Source of the DNA: Orbilia blumenaviensis
Taxonomy: Eukaryota > Ascomycota > Orbiliomycetes > Orbiliales > Orbiliaceae
Length of the DNA stretch: 64,000 bases
Direction of reading: 5' to 3'
NCBI GenBank assembly: GCA_036872755.1
Contig: JAVHNS010000001.1
Location: 2,232,001 to 2,296,000 of the forward strand
Translations under genes and position numbers: made by a program
The notes under the pieces: generated by a model
Databases searched by the model: none
Told to the model about the DNA's origin: nothing
Seen by the model: only the letters and a program-made list of their open reading frames with translations
In this document: positions 47,477 to 59,079 of the stretch, piece by piece
How the letters are laid out: each line of letters starts with the position of its first letter
Position numbering within the stretch: the first letter of the stretch is position 1

Positions 47477-49872
47477 CCACGAGGTCGTTTAATGGAGTCG
47501 CCAGCAGTGCCATTGATATATACCTTTTTACCAAGCTATGGATGGATTGAATGGATCTACCTAAGGTATGTCGATTGTTACGTCGGCATTGTCTCTGGTC
47601 GCAACGGTATATGGTATCTAGGCATAGGAGGGAGAGATGAAGAGAATATCCGACTAATGGCACAACCGGCGTCGGATGCCGAATTGTGGGGTAGGATATT
47701 GTATTATTGTTCTGGAGAGAAGTTCGAATATAAAATTGGCCAGGCCAGGGAATATAAATTTCTGCTGTGGTGTGTTGCGTGTTGGTGCTAGAATATACAC
47801 TCGGATATAAGAGCCGGGGATAAAGGGGTACAGGCGGCGGTTAGGGATGAAGCTGTCGACAATGGACCAGGGCCAAAAGAGATGGGAAATGAACGAGACG
47901 CGCGGATGGCATCGCTTCCTCGCCAACAGGAGAATCCCGAGGCCAATGTCAGCTCTTCAGGGTCAGCTCGATGAGGTCTTGACGAATGTACACGACTGTT
48001 TGGCCAGGGGAACCACAGCCCTTGTCCAACTCCATCCATTCATCCATATACCTATGTATGTAGGAGAATTTGAAGGAATTGGCCCCAGCGGCCCCCCCGT
48101 GGTGTCAAGCATCACGGACAAGACGTAAACGAAGTTTTGTTAAAAGCTAAGACTAGCCTTAGTATGCATTGCACGTCTTAGTATAGCATGCACCCGTATC
48201 AGATGACAGACATTAGGTTAGGTAAATAGTACGTTAATTATAAGTTAAAGAGACGCAATTTAAAGGACCACCAACAGAGGCATTAAACAGGACCCATCGG
48301 ACGGTGGGTAATCACGCAGCTGCATTCCGCCCATCACCCGCCCGCCGGCCAGCCAATGCAACAAGACCCGTCACTTTATTACTTCTACTTGTTATCCAAC
48401 AGATTTGCATGGCAATAGCATAGTACTATGTAAATGTGTAAGGGTGTACGTACTTATGTACCGGGCGGCAGCTGGATCTGTCGGTTCAATTCTCGCTCGC
48501 TCGCTCGTACCTTCTATGTGCGAGGTATGTAAGAAAGACACAGACATACACGCACAGAGAGGGACAGAGAGAGAGAGAGAGTCCTCAGCTCCGACAAGCA
48601 CGCTCCCTCCCATTGCATGGCAGGCAGGGCGTCGTCTTTTTCTCCCCCCAGATCAGATGGGCGCAGGGGTCCTTCTAGGCGGGCAAATGAAAGTGAGCGA
48701 AGTTCAAGCAATCCGGACAAAGAACGCTAGCCTCTTTTCCGTGCTTTTGGGAGGCCCGTCAAGTCCTGGTCCAGTTCTTCGAGACTGCAATTTTCTTTTT
48801 CACCGGGCTCCCGCTCCTGCTCCTGCTGCTTTTTCTTTCTTTTCTCTGCCGTGCATTTTCATCTTTTTTCTCCAGTTCTGATCCTAATCCTCCTGCGAGA
48901 ATTATTCTGTCCTCTGTCCTCTGCTTTTCATTGTGGTTATCGCTCCTCCGGTGAGGTTATTCGATCCTATTTTTCCCTGTATCTCTCTTTCTCTCTTTTA
49001 TAGATAGAAGTATATTACGCCCGTTACGATCGCTCCGAATCGAACCTGTTACGCGGGAACAGAACACCACACAAAAACACAATAAGGATAAAAGAGACCA
49101 AGTCTAAGGTCCAAAAGTCCAAGGTCCAAGATCTTATCGAAGGGGGGGGAAAACGGTGCACTCGCAAGCATTCGTCCAATTCACTTGGCTCTCCGCGACA
49201 GGATACTTCTTACCAGTGTAGAAGTAGCAGCAGCAGCGGCGGCGAGCACATACAGCGCAGTGCGGTGCAAGCCAGCAACCAGGCGATATCTCTCTGAAAC
49301 ACGTACATACCTACACGACAAAGGATACTTCCCAGTTCCTGGACTCTCGAGGAATAAGATACTCGACCAAGCACTTGAATAACTAGAGAGAAAAAAGGGA
49401 GGAGGGGAAATTTCGAAGTCTAAATAAGACAGAATACTAGCATACGTCGTCACATCAACGATTCCATAACTTTTTACCCTTTACTTTTTCTTACGCCTTT
49501 TATTTTTATTTTTTTTCGTTTTTATTACTTTTTTTATTCCGAAGGTCCTTGTCCGGTGGGGTTTCCCTTTCGTGAAATTTATCAGTGTGAGATTCTCAAT
49601 CCGAACGAGCGAATCTCTTAGCGTGGGAGGTCCGACACACACCCATCGAATGAGCCAGGGCCTGCGAATACGACTTCGACTTCGACGCCATCTTCTTCTC
49701 TATCGTCGTTGCCTCCAGAATTAACGTCAAAAAAACGAAAACAAAAAAATCCGTTATCGGATATAACCAAATACTAGCAGTCACGGTGTCTGCTACCGAG
49801 GAACCGTCGACGCGTCTTGGGACAGCTCTGACATTCTCGACCGCGAGATTGAAGGGCAAAGTGGATTCCCTG

Positions 49873-49906
49873 ATGGCTACGACGACAGCAGCATCGATGC
49901 CCCCCA
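49873..49906 (+). other. Candidate upstream first coding exon of the Q/P-rich gene
   Basis: The ATG at 49873 opens a 34-nt stretch (MATTTAASMPP) ending at a canonical GTAAGT donor (49907). A GCTAAC branch-point match at about 51052 and a CCCAG acceptor ending at 51089 lie immediately before the ATG at 51092. Joining in phase 1 reads in frame into that ATG, placing one Thr between. The resulting 1,183-nt intron is long for a fungus. Without coding use, the same intron would simply be a 5'-leader intron. Confidence 0.4.
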
Positions 49907-50266
49907 GTAAGTCATCCATACTTCCTTTTTCTTCATCTCCGTACATCGGATTTTCGTAAGAAGCATTAGAGTAGGAGGGAGAGTGTTATTAGCATCAGCA
50001 ATCAGCAGAATCAGCAGCAGCAGCTGTAGTGTGGTTCTGGCGCATTTCCCTCCTTTGTCCCTCGTGAGCATCGTCATCTGTCATCTGTCATCTTTTTCAT
50101 CTTTCAGTTTCTTCCATTCATTCTCCAACCCAATACAATTTTCTTCATCGTCTGTTTCGTGTCCTGTTTTTTTTCACCCGTTCCTTTTGCCCCTAGCGTG
50201 ACCGCTCCCATCTGTACCTTGACTGGGCTTGCCTTGTCTCGGATGGTGTGTGGGTAGTGGTGTGTG

Positions 50267-50285
50267 GTGTGTGTGTGTGTGTGTG
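50267..50285. repeat. (GT)n microsatellite
   Basis: A pure GT dinucleotide run of about 19 bases within a wider GT-rich segment (50243-50285), in the leader region of the Q/P-rich gene. Confidence 0.9.
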
Positions 50286-50419
50286 AGCGAGAGAATGAGA
50301 GAAAGAAGTGTGTGGTGCGTATGTGCATTGTCCGTCGGTTGGATTGGAAAGAAGGTTGTGAAGCCAAAAGTCCCCTTTTAGGTTTTATCGTTTTTTTCAG
50401 CGACGTTCCAACTGGTCCG

Positions 50420-50451
50420 GTCAAGTCAAGTCAAGTCAGGTCAGGTCAGGT
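50420..50451. repeat. GTCAA/GTCAG pentamer tandem repeat
   Basis: Three GTCAA units followed by three GTCAG units. The repeat then decays into degenerate GGTCTGGTTNGGTC-like units up to about 50500. Confidence 0.85.
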
Positions 50452-51091
50452 TTGGTGCTGGTCTGGTTAGGTCCGGTCTGGTTTGGTCAGGTTTTGTTCG
50501 GTTGCCTCTGCTGCAGCATCGCTCTGTGTTGCTGCTGCTTTACATAGTAGGCATGAGGCACATCCTTATACTACTATTATACACACAGAGGCCATACTTA
50601 ATACTCTCACGCTCCCATCATCTTCACACACACTGACACCTTCTACTGTTCCCATTGGTCCGTATCATCGTTACCAATCTCCTGGAGGATTCGGTATCTG
50701 TCTATCCATCCAATTCCACTAGCTGTCTATCAGAAACTCAGGTTTCTTGGGTCTCTGGGTGTGTGTATGTGTGTTCTGGTGCAGTGTCGCCAGTCAGCTA
50801 AAGTGTCTGGTCTGGGACTGTTGTTTGGAACCGTTTGCAGCTGTATCACCTCCAACACACCCTGACCTTGGCCCATCACCACCACCCGCCATTGATGCTG
50901 CTCACTTCCTGTCCACCTGTTTTCCTGTTCCAACCTTTCCCTGATCCCAACTCCCCCCAAAAAAAGTCCATATCCCCCCCAAAAAAAAAACCACACGGGA
51001 GAGCCCCGAAAAAAGATAAAACATAAAATAAAATAAACAAAACGAGAAAGGCTAACCGACAGCGCTCTGGCGCACCGACTGAACCCCAGCA

Positions 51092-51560
51092 ATGAACGGA
51101 CTGGGTATCGCCCCGTCATCAACTTCATCTTCAGCGGCATCGGCTCCCATGATTACCCCCGCTACGCCCGCCCTCATCTCGAACACCATCGCTACCCACG
51201 CCGTCGTCGCGAATTCTCCCTTCCAATCAGCTCCCTCCAAACAACCAACACCATCCATCACCCCTTCTCACGTCGGTAACACCAGCGTACGGACAGACTC
51301 CTCCTCTTCCGCTTCCACCAACGGTGCTCTTCCGACACATCCTCACCATGACACGACTTCCATCATCGGAAAACGAAAACGCGCCGACAGCAGTCCCGTC
51401 AAAGAATCACAGACCGTGACCGCAATCCCACCGGCTCAGAAGCAGCAACTCCTCGCCGATTTCAGAAGAACAATCTTGGCTTCGCTGATCCAGTACGTTA
51501 CACCCCGATTGGACCCTTTCCAACCATAATCTACATTTGGTTGTTTCGTACCCACTGTTT

Positions 51561-51591
<31 letters not shown>

Positions 51592-53717
51592 TAACTGATT
51601 TCGTACCTTTTTTTCCCTTTTTCTTCCTTTTCAGGTATGATGCCGGAATTTCGCTGCTCGACAAACCCGTGTCACCAGAACCCAGTTCCCACGAAGCTAA
51701 GAAGTTCAAATCACCAAATCCTGACGGTCTGCAGACACTCAGACAGCGATTAATGTCGGATTACTTCTACCAATCCTTGGATACCCTGACCCAGGATGTC
51801 GATCGGGTAGCTAACGAGGCCTTGGAAGCCCTTGGCCTTCCAACTGACATTGCACCGGAAGACGAAATGAGGGACGACGATGTTCATGTTAAGGACGAAG
51901 CTGGTGACGTGCCTGGGAAGATTAAGAAATTCAAACAGGCTGCACAGTCTCTGATTGCTCAGGCATTAAGTCAGCATCCCTATTTGAACGTTCCAGATGA
52001 CCCGAAATCCCCAGACCTATCCGTCCCGGACGATATTACCCTGGAACAATTCCGTCCGTGGCCCAATTCCAAGCTCAGTGTCATCATCAAAATTGGGAAT
52101 AAAAGTTATTATCAAACATTACGGCCGAAGGATAACAAGACAAAGCCTCCAAAACAAAGCCTGGACGAAATGGACGTCGACGAAGAATTGGACGAGCTTG
52201 AACAATCAGATCTCCCCCCGCAAGCTGAAATTGTTAGGATCTACCAGAATACTCCACGCGAATCAGTACGAATGCTTAAGGATGCCTTCCCAAGTTTCGC
52301 TAAGATCCCAACTGGTCGCCGGGAGAAGAAGTCAAGCGAAAGGAAGTCTCAGGATAAAGGATTAGAAGCCCCGGATTGGTTGTACTACGGCCCCTTCTAC
52401 TCGTTTGCTCCTACCCACGACCAAGGCAGGGCTACCATATCTGTTCATACTAAGAGCCAACACTGGTTCTCATTGCACGGCGAGAAAGAATTGAGAAGGA
52501 TTCGGGCTGGTGCGGAACGCGAAGAGCTAGACGAAGAAGCAGAATTTAAGGAACTCTGTGAAAAATACGAACCAATTCCAATCGATCCTGCATTATTCGA
52601 AGACGAATCAGAGAACGACAAGGCTCTCAGGGGAATTAGTGATGTCCTTGCCGAGCTGCGGTTGAAGCAGGAGAATCGTCTAATAAAGCACAACAACCCC
52701 ACTGTTGCTTCCAAACCGGATCGCGCTGAGGCCGAGCTGCACCTAAAGTCACTCAATCAAATTGCAGAGTTGGTTGGTAAACTGGAACCCGGCGTTTACG
52801 ATGCATTGGAAAAGCTTCTCGATTCTCTTCCCACTTCGGAGGAAACCATAAAAATACATCCAACGCCAGGGACATTGCCTGACACCACCAAAGTGGCTCC
52901 CCCGCCTGTTCCACAGCCCACCCCTCAGTACACCACGACTAGGGTCAGCTATGCAGGAAATGAAATGTTTTCACCAACGGCTCGTGTGGTGTCCGGCCGC
53001 TCGCAAGGACACAACCAGTACACAAATCGCACGAGCAGCTTCAGCCAACAACCCTATCCCCAAACCCCGATGAATCGCCAAGCATATGCTGGAAATGCCG
53101 GATACTACCCTCAACAAGCCGCTTACACACAACCACGCCCACCAATCCCGGTAACCCCACAGCAATACGCTGCTGGCGGTTATACAAACAGTCCTTTCTC
53201 GAGAAATGCTACCGCAACCGTCCCTAGAATGTCTACGTCGTCGTCGAGTGGCCACCCCAGTTTTGTTCAGCAGACAAACCCTTCTACCCCGTTCCAAGCC
53301 ACCATTCGTCAGACTAGCTTCATCACTCAAGGGACCGGTCACGGTCCAGCTCAAGTCCAAACCGGCAGGAGGGTCTCGCTTGCTCCTCAGCAGCCCCAAA
53401 CACCAGTCCGGCCACCATCTGGACAGGGTCAGGTATATGCACCCTACACCCCAGGTCATAACCAGCACACTTTCACGGCACACCAAACTCAGCAGCAGAT
53501 TCTCCGTGTACAGCAGCAACAAACCCACCAACAGCCACAACCATATGCTCATACTCCAAGCCAGCAGCAGCAACAGTTCGCATTCAATCAGCAGGCTCGA
53601 CAGATGCAACATACCCCGCAAAGAGCACCCTATCCTCCTAATGGCAGCTACCCACAGACGCCTCAAGTTCGGGTCATACAACAAACACAACCTGGCCAAC
53701 CTACGACCCCAAGATAG
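51092..53717 (+). CDS. Q/P-rich probable nuclear protein, 827 aa
   Basis: Exons 51092-51492 and 51635-53717 join in phase 2 across a 142-nt intron. The protein starts Ser/Ala/Pro-rich, contains a basic KRKR cluster (about residues 91-95) suitable as a nuclear signal, then an ordered region running across the splice (FRRTILASLIQYDAGISLLDKP). A helical and charged middle follows with YGPFYSFAPTHDQ and a KELRRIRAGAEREELDEEAEFKEL coiled-coil-like stretch (outlined). The last 300 residues are rich in Gln, Pro, Tyr and Asn, prion-like in composition. I do not recognise a named family; a chromatin or transcription cofactor is plausible. The long upstream region and possible leader intron fit a regulated gene. 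Translation may start at 49873 rather than 51092. Confidence 0.75.
51562..51591. repeat. GGT/AGT trinucleotide microsatellite inside an intron
   Basis: About three GGT units followed by seven AGT units within the intron of the Q/P-rich gene, upstream of its pyrimidine tract. Length variation here would not alter the protein. Confidence 0.9.
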
Positions 53718-54899
53718 CCCTGATGACTCTGAAAGCTACGTCGTACTGCAAAATGTGCCAATGTCTCCTGCGGCCCTTAGCAGATTGGCCTTTTTAGAGT
53801 TTCTTAAGGATATCTATTGATCCTACATGTGAATCATGATTATTTGACATTAACTTTTCGTTGTGTTCTCTGGCTTCCTTTCGCTCGTGTCGCAGCTTAC
53901 GTGCTGCCTGGGCGGCGATTTTATTCTTTTGTTTCGTTTCCTCGCTTCGGAGTTTTGATGGGACACCTCTTACCCGTAACTATCGATGATGCACCATCCC
54001 CCCCTTTAACTTTCTAATATTCTCATGTCAAATATATGGCCCGGATAATAACTTTTAGTCCTTATACCCTCCTCGTCCTTTCCCCTTCGCTGCCACGGGG
54101 GCATGCACTTGTTTCCCCGTCTACAGAATGAAAAGAAGGGCCCTTCTGTTCAGAAAAATAATGATCAGTATCCCAAAAGTCATACGATTTTATCTTCCCC
54201 CAAACTCTTTTTAAGTTTCGTCCTTGAAAATTTTTTTTTGTTTTAGATCTGGACTGGGCGGAAAAGCCAAAAATCGATTCTCCCTTGTATCCCTTCCTCT
54301 CCGTACATGGTATATTAAGTAATACGGACGGAGAGATCGTTTCTTAGATGATGTCGATGACATGTGGTAAAATTTTCTTCCTCGTTTTTTTTTTCCTTCT
54401 TAAACTTCTCTTTTCTTTATCAAAAAGGCTTCGGCTCCTTTGTTCCTAAATTTTTCTTCATTAAAATTTTGTAATACAGCTGCGGATAGACTCCAGCTTT
54501 TTCTCGTAGGGCGGATAAGAACGACAGCTGGCTGTAATTTAATACAAATATTTAACATGCGTTCTCCAATCTATGTTAAAAGAGATCTCAGGGTCCCGTT
54601 GGATATCAACTAGCGCATGAATTGCATGCATCTCCGTCACACGTTCTTAACGACCTGCCGTTTTTAACCTTCTTTTTTTTTCCTCTTCCTTTCCCTGCGC
54701 TGGTGGGTCCCAAAATGTCGGGCATGGGGTGAGAATCGGGCGGCTCCGAGAATACTGGTCGCTTTATAAAAGATACCCCAGAAATTATTCTTGAGAGTAC
54801 TAGTCGAAACCCCGATTTCAATTCCACATATATCTACAAACCTTTTTACCTTACAGAAAAAAAAAACCACGGTATATACTTAAGTACCTACTCCCAAAG
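53718..54899. other. Intergenic, T-rich
   Basis: About 1.2 kb between the Q/P-rich gene and the phosphoglucomutase gene (same strand). Many T-runs; small frames at 53817-54017 and 54606-54870 show no protein-like content. Confidence 0.5.
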
Positions 54900-57194
54900 A
54901 TGCCGGAGAACACAGATAAGACCATCCAAGAGCTCGTGAAGGAGTGGTTAGAGCTTGACCAGGTACGTCATCCTGCATCTGAATACCTATGGTTGACCGA
55001 TATATCGATAAAAAAGGAGCTTGAAGCTAAGAAAAAAGGGGGGAGATTAGAATGAAGCTACAAGAAAGGAAATACAAGACCTATCAGATAATGAGGATTA
55101 TAATGAGCTCGAGAAGAGGCTACGACACCGTAAGAGACCCCTTCCATGGTAGTCCTCTGCCCATCCAACCAGCCTATCAGATGTCTGCCGCGGAAGCATC
55201 GAGGTTCCGAAATACCACACTGTCAACGCATATTCTACACATCCATTGGCATTAGTTCATGGATAAGCTTAATGGAGAACCATCTGCATATTCACTAGTT
55301 CTAACCATGACCCCTTTATATATATATACATAATAGGAATCGCATTCGGTACCGCCGGCCTTCGTTCCTCAATGCAAGCAGGCTTCGCACACCTCAACCC
55401 CCTAACCATAATCCAAGCTTCCCAAGGCCTAGCCTCCTACGTGATCTCCTCGTCCTCCACCTCCACACAAACCTCCCAATTGAGCGTAATAATCGGCCAC
55501 GACCACCGCCACAACTCCAGCACATTCGCAAAATTAACCGCCACAGCATTCATACTCAAGGGTATCAAAGTATATTTCCTGGAGGATCTGGTACATACCC
55601 CGTTAGTACCATTCGGGCTTAACCTACTCGGCTCGAATGCCGGTGTTATGATTACTGCATCGCATAATCCAGCAAGGGATAATGGGTATAAAGTTTATTG
55701 GGGGAATGGGTGTCAGATTATTCCACCTGTTGATGCGGGGATTGCGGCTGCTATTAATGAGAATTTGATTCCGGTGGAAGGTGCTTGGGATACCAATATT
55801 TTGGATAGAGAGGAGGGGGGGTTGGTGGAGAAGGTTAAGGGGAAGGTTGAGGAGGCTTACTTTGAGAGGGTGAAGGGGATGGTTGAGGGGATGGCGGTTA
55901 AGGGGGAAGAGAAAGTGAGATTTGTGTATACGCCTATGCACGGTGTTGGGTTGGAGCCGGCGAAGCAGGTTGTGAGGATATTGGGAGTAGAAGACGGTGT
56001 CGTGGTTGTGGAGGAGCAAGCTAAGTAAGCTACAGAATATGGGCTCCTAGATAGTCGAGTATACCTGCTGACAAGATATGTAAAAAGGCCTGATCCGGAT
56101 TTCCCGACTGTCAAGTTCCCCAATCCCGAGGAGAAAGGCGCATTGGATCTTGCAATGGCTACAGCTGATAAGCATGACATAACAATTGTGCTCGCAAACG
56201 ACCCTGACGCCGATAGATTCGCTGCAGCCGAAAAGGTTGAGTAAGTTGCCATTCAGAACACCTTTGTACTCCTCTTTATTCCATTTCATGTGAGCTGATA
56301 TTTGATATCCACAGCGGTAAATGGCAAATCCTCACTGGAAATCAACTTGGCGTCCTCTTCGCCTCTCACATGATCTCAACATCATCCCTTCCAACTTCTG
56401 AAGTTGCTCTATTGTCTTCAGCAGTATCAACCCAAATGCTAGCGGCAATGGGCCAAATTGACGGCTTTCACCATGAAGAAACTCTCACTGGGTTTAAATG
56501 GCTCGGCAACATTGCGCAACAAATCACAGCACGAGGAACACATAAAGCAGTATATGCCTTTGAAGAAGCGATTGGATACATGTTCTCAGACGTAGTACAC
56601 GACAAAGACGGAATCGCAGCATTGAGTGTTTTCATCACCATGTTGAAAAAATGGACGGCGGAAGGAACCACGCCGGCTGGGAAGCTTCAGCAGTTATATG
56701 AAAAATACGGATTCTTTGAGAGCTGTAACGGATACGTTGTTTCTCCAAGCCCCGACGTTACAAAGCGGGTGTTTGATGGAATCAGAAAGTTGGGGGATGG
56801 TAGTGGGAAGAAATACCCAGGGAGCTTGGGGGAGAAAGAAATTACTTATTGGAGAGATTTGACGGAAGGCTACGATAGTGCGACTACTAATGGGGTGCCG
56901 GTATTGCCGGTGGATAAGAGCAGTCAGATGATTACGGTTGGAATGGATGGGGTTAGGTTTACGATTAGAGGGAGCGGGACGGAACCAAAAATAAAATGTG
57001 AGTTCCAATCAGTGACAGAGATGTTTCTCTCTTCACTTTCACGGGTGTTTAGTGCTAATGGTGGTTGTATAGATTATGTTGAGGCTAAAGCTTCTGGGAA
57101 AGAAGAAGCTGCTAAGGCCGCGAAAACAGTTGCGGACAACATTGTTAAGGAATGGTTTAAGCCTGAAGTGCATGGACTCGTCGTTCAATCGTGA
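54900..57194 (+). CDS. PGM2-type phosphoglucomutase / phosphopentomutase
   Basis: An alpha-D-phosphohexomutase that interconverts 1- and 6-phosphates of glucose or, for the subgroup nearest to yeast PGM3 and human PGM2, 1- and 5-phosphates of ribose and deoxyribose. Exons 54900-54962, 55051-55129, 55337-56024, 56088-56240, 56315-56997 and 57073-57194 are all phase-consistent and give 595 residues, the normal length. Visible signatures: FGTAGLR near residue 52, the phosphoserine loop [16 protein letters not shown] near 155, the metal loop NDPDADRF near 312, the sugar-binding FEEAIGY near 410, and the phosphate-binding [10 protein letters not shown] near 546. The N-terminal [18 protein letters not shown] and the short RLRHRIAFGTAG lead-in are typical of the PGM2 branch, so phosphopentomutase activity is likely, by inference. 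Confidence 0.93.
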
Positions 57195-57457
57195 GATTGA
57201 AGCCTACAGGGTGGGTATTTTCTTTAAGACTTAAGGAAGTATGGAGTTTCCAAGGCTACTATAGAATAGTCCATCGAGATAGATCTAGATAGGGTAGATA
57301 GCACGAATCTAGAAATCGATACCCCACGTATACTTTATAGACTTATTTGACTTGTGCTATCATAAACTAGTATTATATATTTAACTATCGTACAATATAC
57401 ATACCTTTCCTACGAGACTATCCATAACGCCAACAGCCCCGATTGAGAGGTACTGAC

Positions 57458-58521
57458 CTACCTCCCCTTAAACTCCGGCTTCCTCTTCTCCGCAAATGCT
57501 TTCAGCGCCTCATACTTATCCTCACTCTCAATAACCCCGCCATAAGCCAACCCTTCAACATCCAACCCTCCATCCAACCCAACCTTAACAGCCCTCTTCG
57601 CCGCAACAATAGCCAACGGCCCACCCTCACAAATCCTCTTCGCAAGCTCCACGCCTTCATCATTAACATCCTTCCCTTCCTCAGTAACCCTATCCACAAG
57701 TCCCCAATTCAATGCTTCAGCGGCACCAACTCTTCGTCCTGTAAGTACCATATCTAACGCGCGGCTTCGGCTGATTATTTGTCCTATTCTACGGGTACCA
57801 CCGGCGCCTGGGATGATTCCTAGTCGTGTTTCGGGGAGGGAGAGTTGGGCGGATGGGGTTGTGATTCTTAGGTCTGTTGCTAATGCGAGTTCGAGGCCGC
57901 CGCCGTGGGCGTGTGTTGGGATGCAGGATATTGTGGGGATTAGGAGGTTGGAGAGGGTGGTGAAGGTTGTGTTTAGGGTGTGAAGAAATGTGGTGGTTTG
58001 GGATGGTGTGAAGGTTTTGCGTTCCTGAGTTTTTTTTTTTTTTTTTTTTCAAGGGGGGGGCGATTGTTAGCTAGATGCTTGAGGGTATATGCGTTGTAGA
58101 CGTTGTATTTTATTTGAGGTTGACAACCTCGACGATATGATATCACTTCGGAGTAAAATAGTGGGGGGATGTCAATAAAAAAGAAGTAAAATACCTTCAA
58201 ATCAGCCCCCGCGCAAAAAACACCACCAACCCCAGATTCACTAGACCCGATTACCAAAGCTCGAGTTTCACCTTTCCCAGCTTCTGCAGCAATTGCATCT
58301 ACTTCCTCACGGAAAGCCTTGAGAAGATCCCAGCTCAGGGCATTTTTGGCGGTTGGTCGGTTAAGCAATAGCACGCGAATGGAGCCGAGGTGGGGTGCTG
58401 GGATCGATTGGGATAGGATGAGGGGCGGGGATCCGGGGTTCGTGGAGTATAGTCTTGTTTGCAGGATCGCAAGTGATCTTAGGGCCTGTAGACCGGGGAT
58501 TGTGGAGCGTAGGGATGCCAT
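57458..58521 (-). CDS. Mitochondrial enoyl-CoA hydratase/isomerase (AUH-type)
   Basis: A crotonase-family enzyme most like methylglutaconyl-CoA hydratase of leucine breakdown. Exon 1 spans 58521-58195 and exon 2 spans 58024-57458, joined in phase 0 for 297 residues. A presequence rich in Arg, Leu and Ser (up to about residue 28, ...TRLYSTN) indicates mitochondrial import. Crotonase landmarks are clear: LLNRPTAKNALS, the oxyanion-hole segment VFCAGADLK followed by ERKTF, the second oxyanion segment HAHGGGLELALATDLR, and the catalytic-glutamate region LPETRLGIIPGAGGTRR. ERK-type and GGTRR signatures fit AUH better than a short-chain ECH. The single intron is strange: its 3' part is purine-rich (see findings). 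The gene converges on the PGM2-like gene with a 263-base spacer. Confidence 0.9.
58030..58060. repeat. T20 and G8 homopolymers within the hydratase intron
   Basis: On the plus strand a run of about 20 T is followed by CAA and about 8 G. In the sense of the gene this reads C8, TTG, A20, then CTCAG at the 3' splice site. Confidence 0.85.
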
Positions 58522-59079
58522 TTTGGAGATTATGTATGATTCTAGGTTATATATGTTTTAATGTTTGAGAAGAAGATACCGCGATAGTGGGCGACGGTGT
58601 AGTGGATATAGCTCTGCGCACGAGAATCTGGGGAACTGGCGGCGGCTTGCATCGGGTTACAGAACCCAACAGCTACAACGCAGGCGGGTAGCACAGCATT
58701 TGGAGACTTGGATAACCAGGTTATGAGACTGGGATAACTAGGTACCTAATCAGATTTCAGGTAAAATCGCCAGTTACAAGATAAGGAACCGGACGGATCT
58801 CGTGAACCGGCCTCAACAAGGTTTTTGTAACTGGGTACGCGGGTGACAAAATAATATGAGCAGCGTTGCGTGGAAGTACGATGCTAATGACCCATGTATT
58901 TTTATCACCTACGCACTAGGCCAAACAACTAGAAAGTTCAAATAGTTGGCAAATTTGTAGAAATAGATGAAATATATTATGATTTACTACATGAGTCTTC
59001 GGGTCCTAGGCTATGAATTGTTGAGAAGGGAAGATCGAGATGGCGATAGTGAATACCTAAAGTATACGGAATAGCGTGC
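58522..59079. other. Intergenic, upstream of the hydratase gene
   Basis: About 560 bases between the hydratase start and the C2H2 gene's stop codon. It contains a CTAGGTACCT motif at 58738-58747. No gene. Confidence 0.5.

Larger units (their letters stand above)
47477..51091. other. Long regulatory/leader region with simple repeats
   Basis: About 3.6 kb between divergent genes. It contains GA, GT, CT and T/A-rich tracts, several upstream ATGs, and pyrimidine-rich stretches at 48780-48860 and 49480-49540. It looks like a promoter and long leader of the Q/P-rich gene. A candidate leader/first coding exon lies at 49873-49906 (separate entry). Confidence 0.5.

Noticed and set aside
47492..47791. 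99-codon plus-strand frame starting just beside the mitochondrial-like gene
   Set aside because: It lies over the probable promoter of the minus-strand gene and has no protein-like conservation pattern visible.
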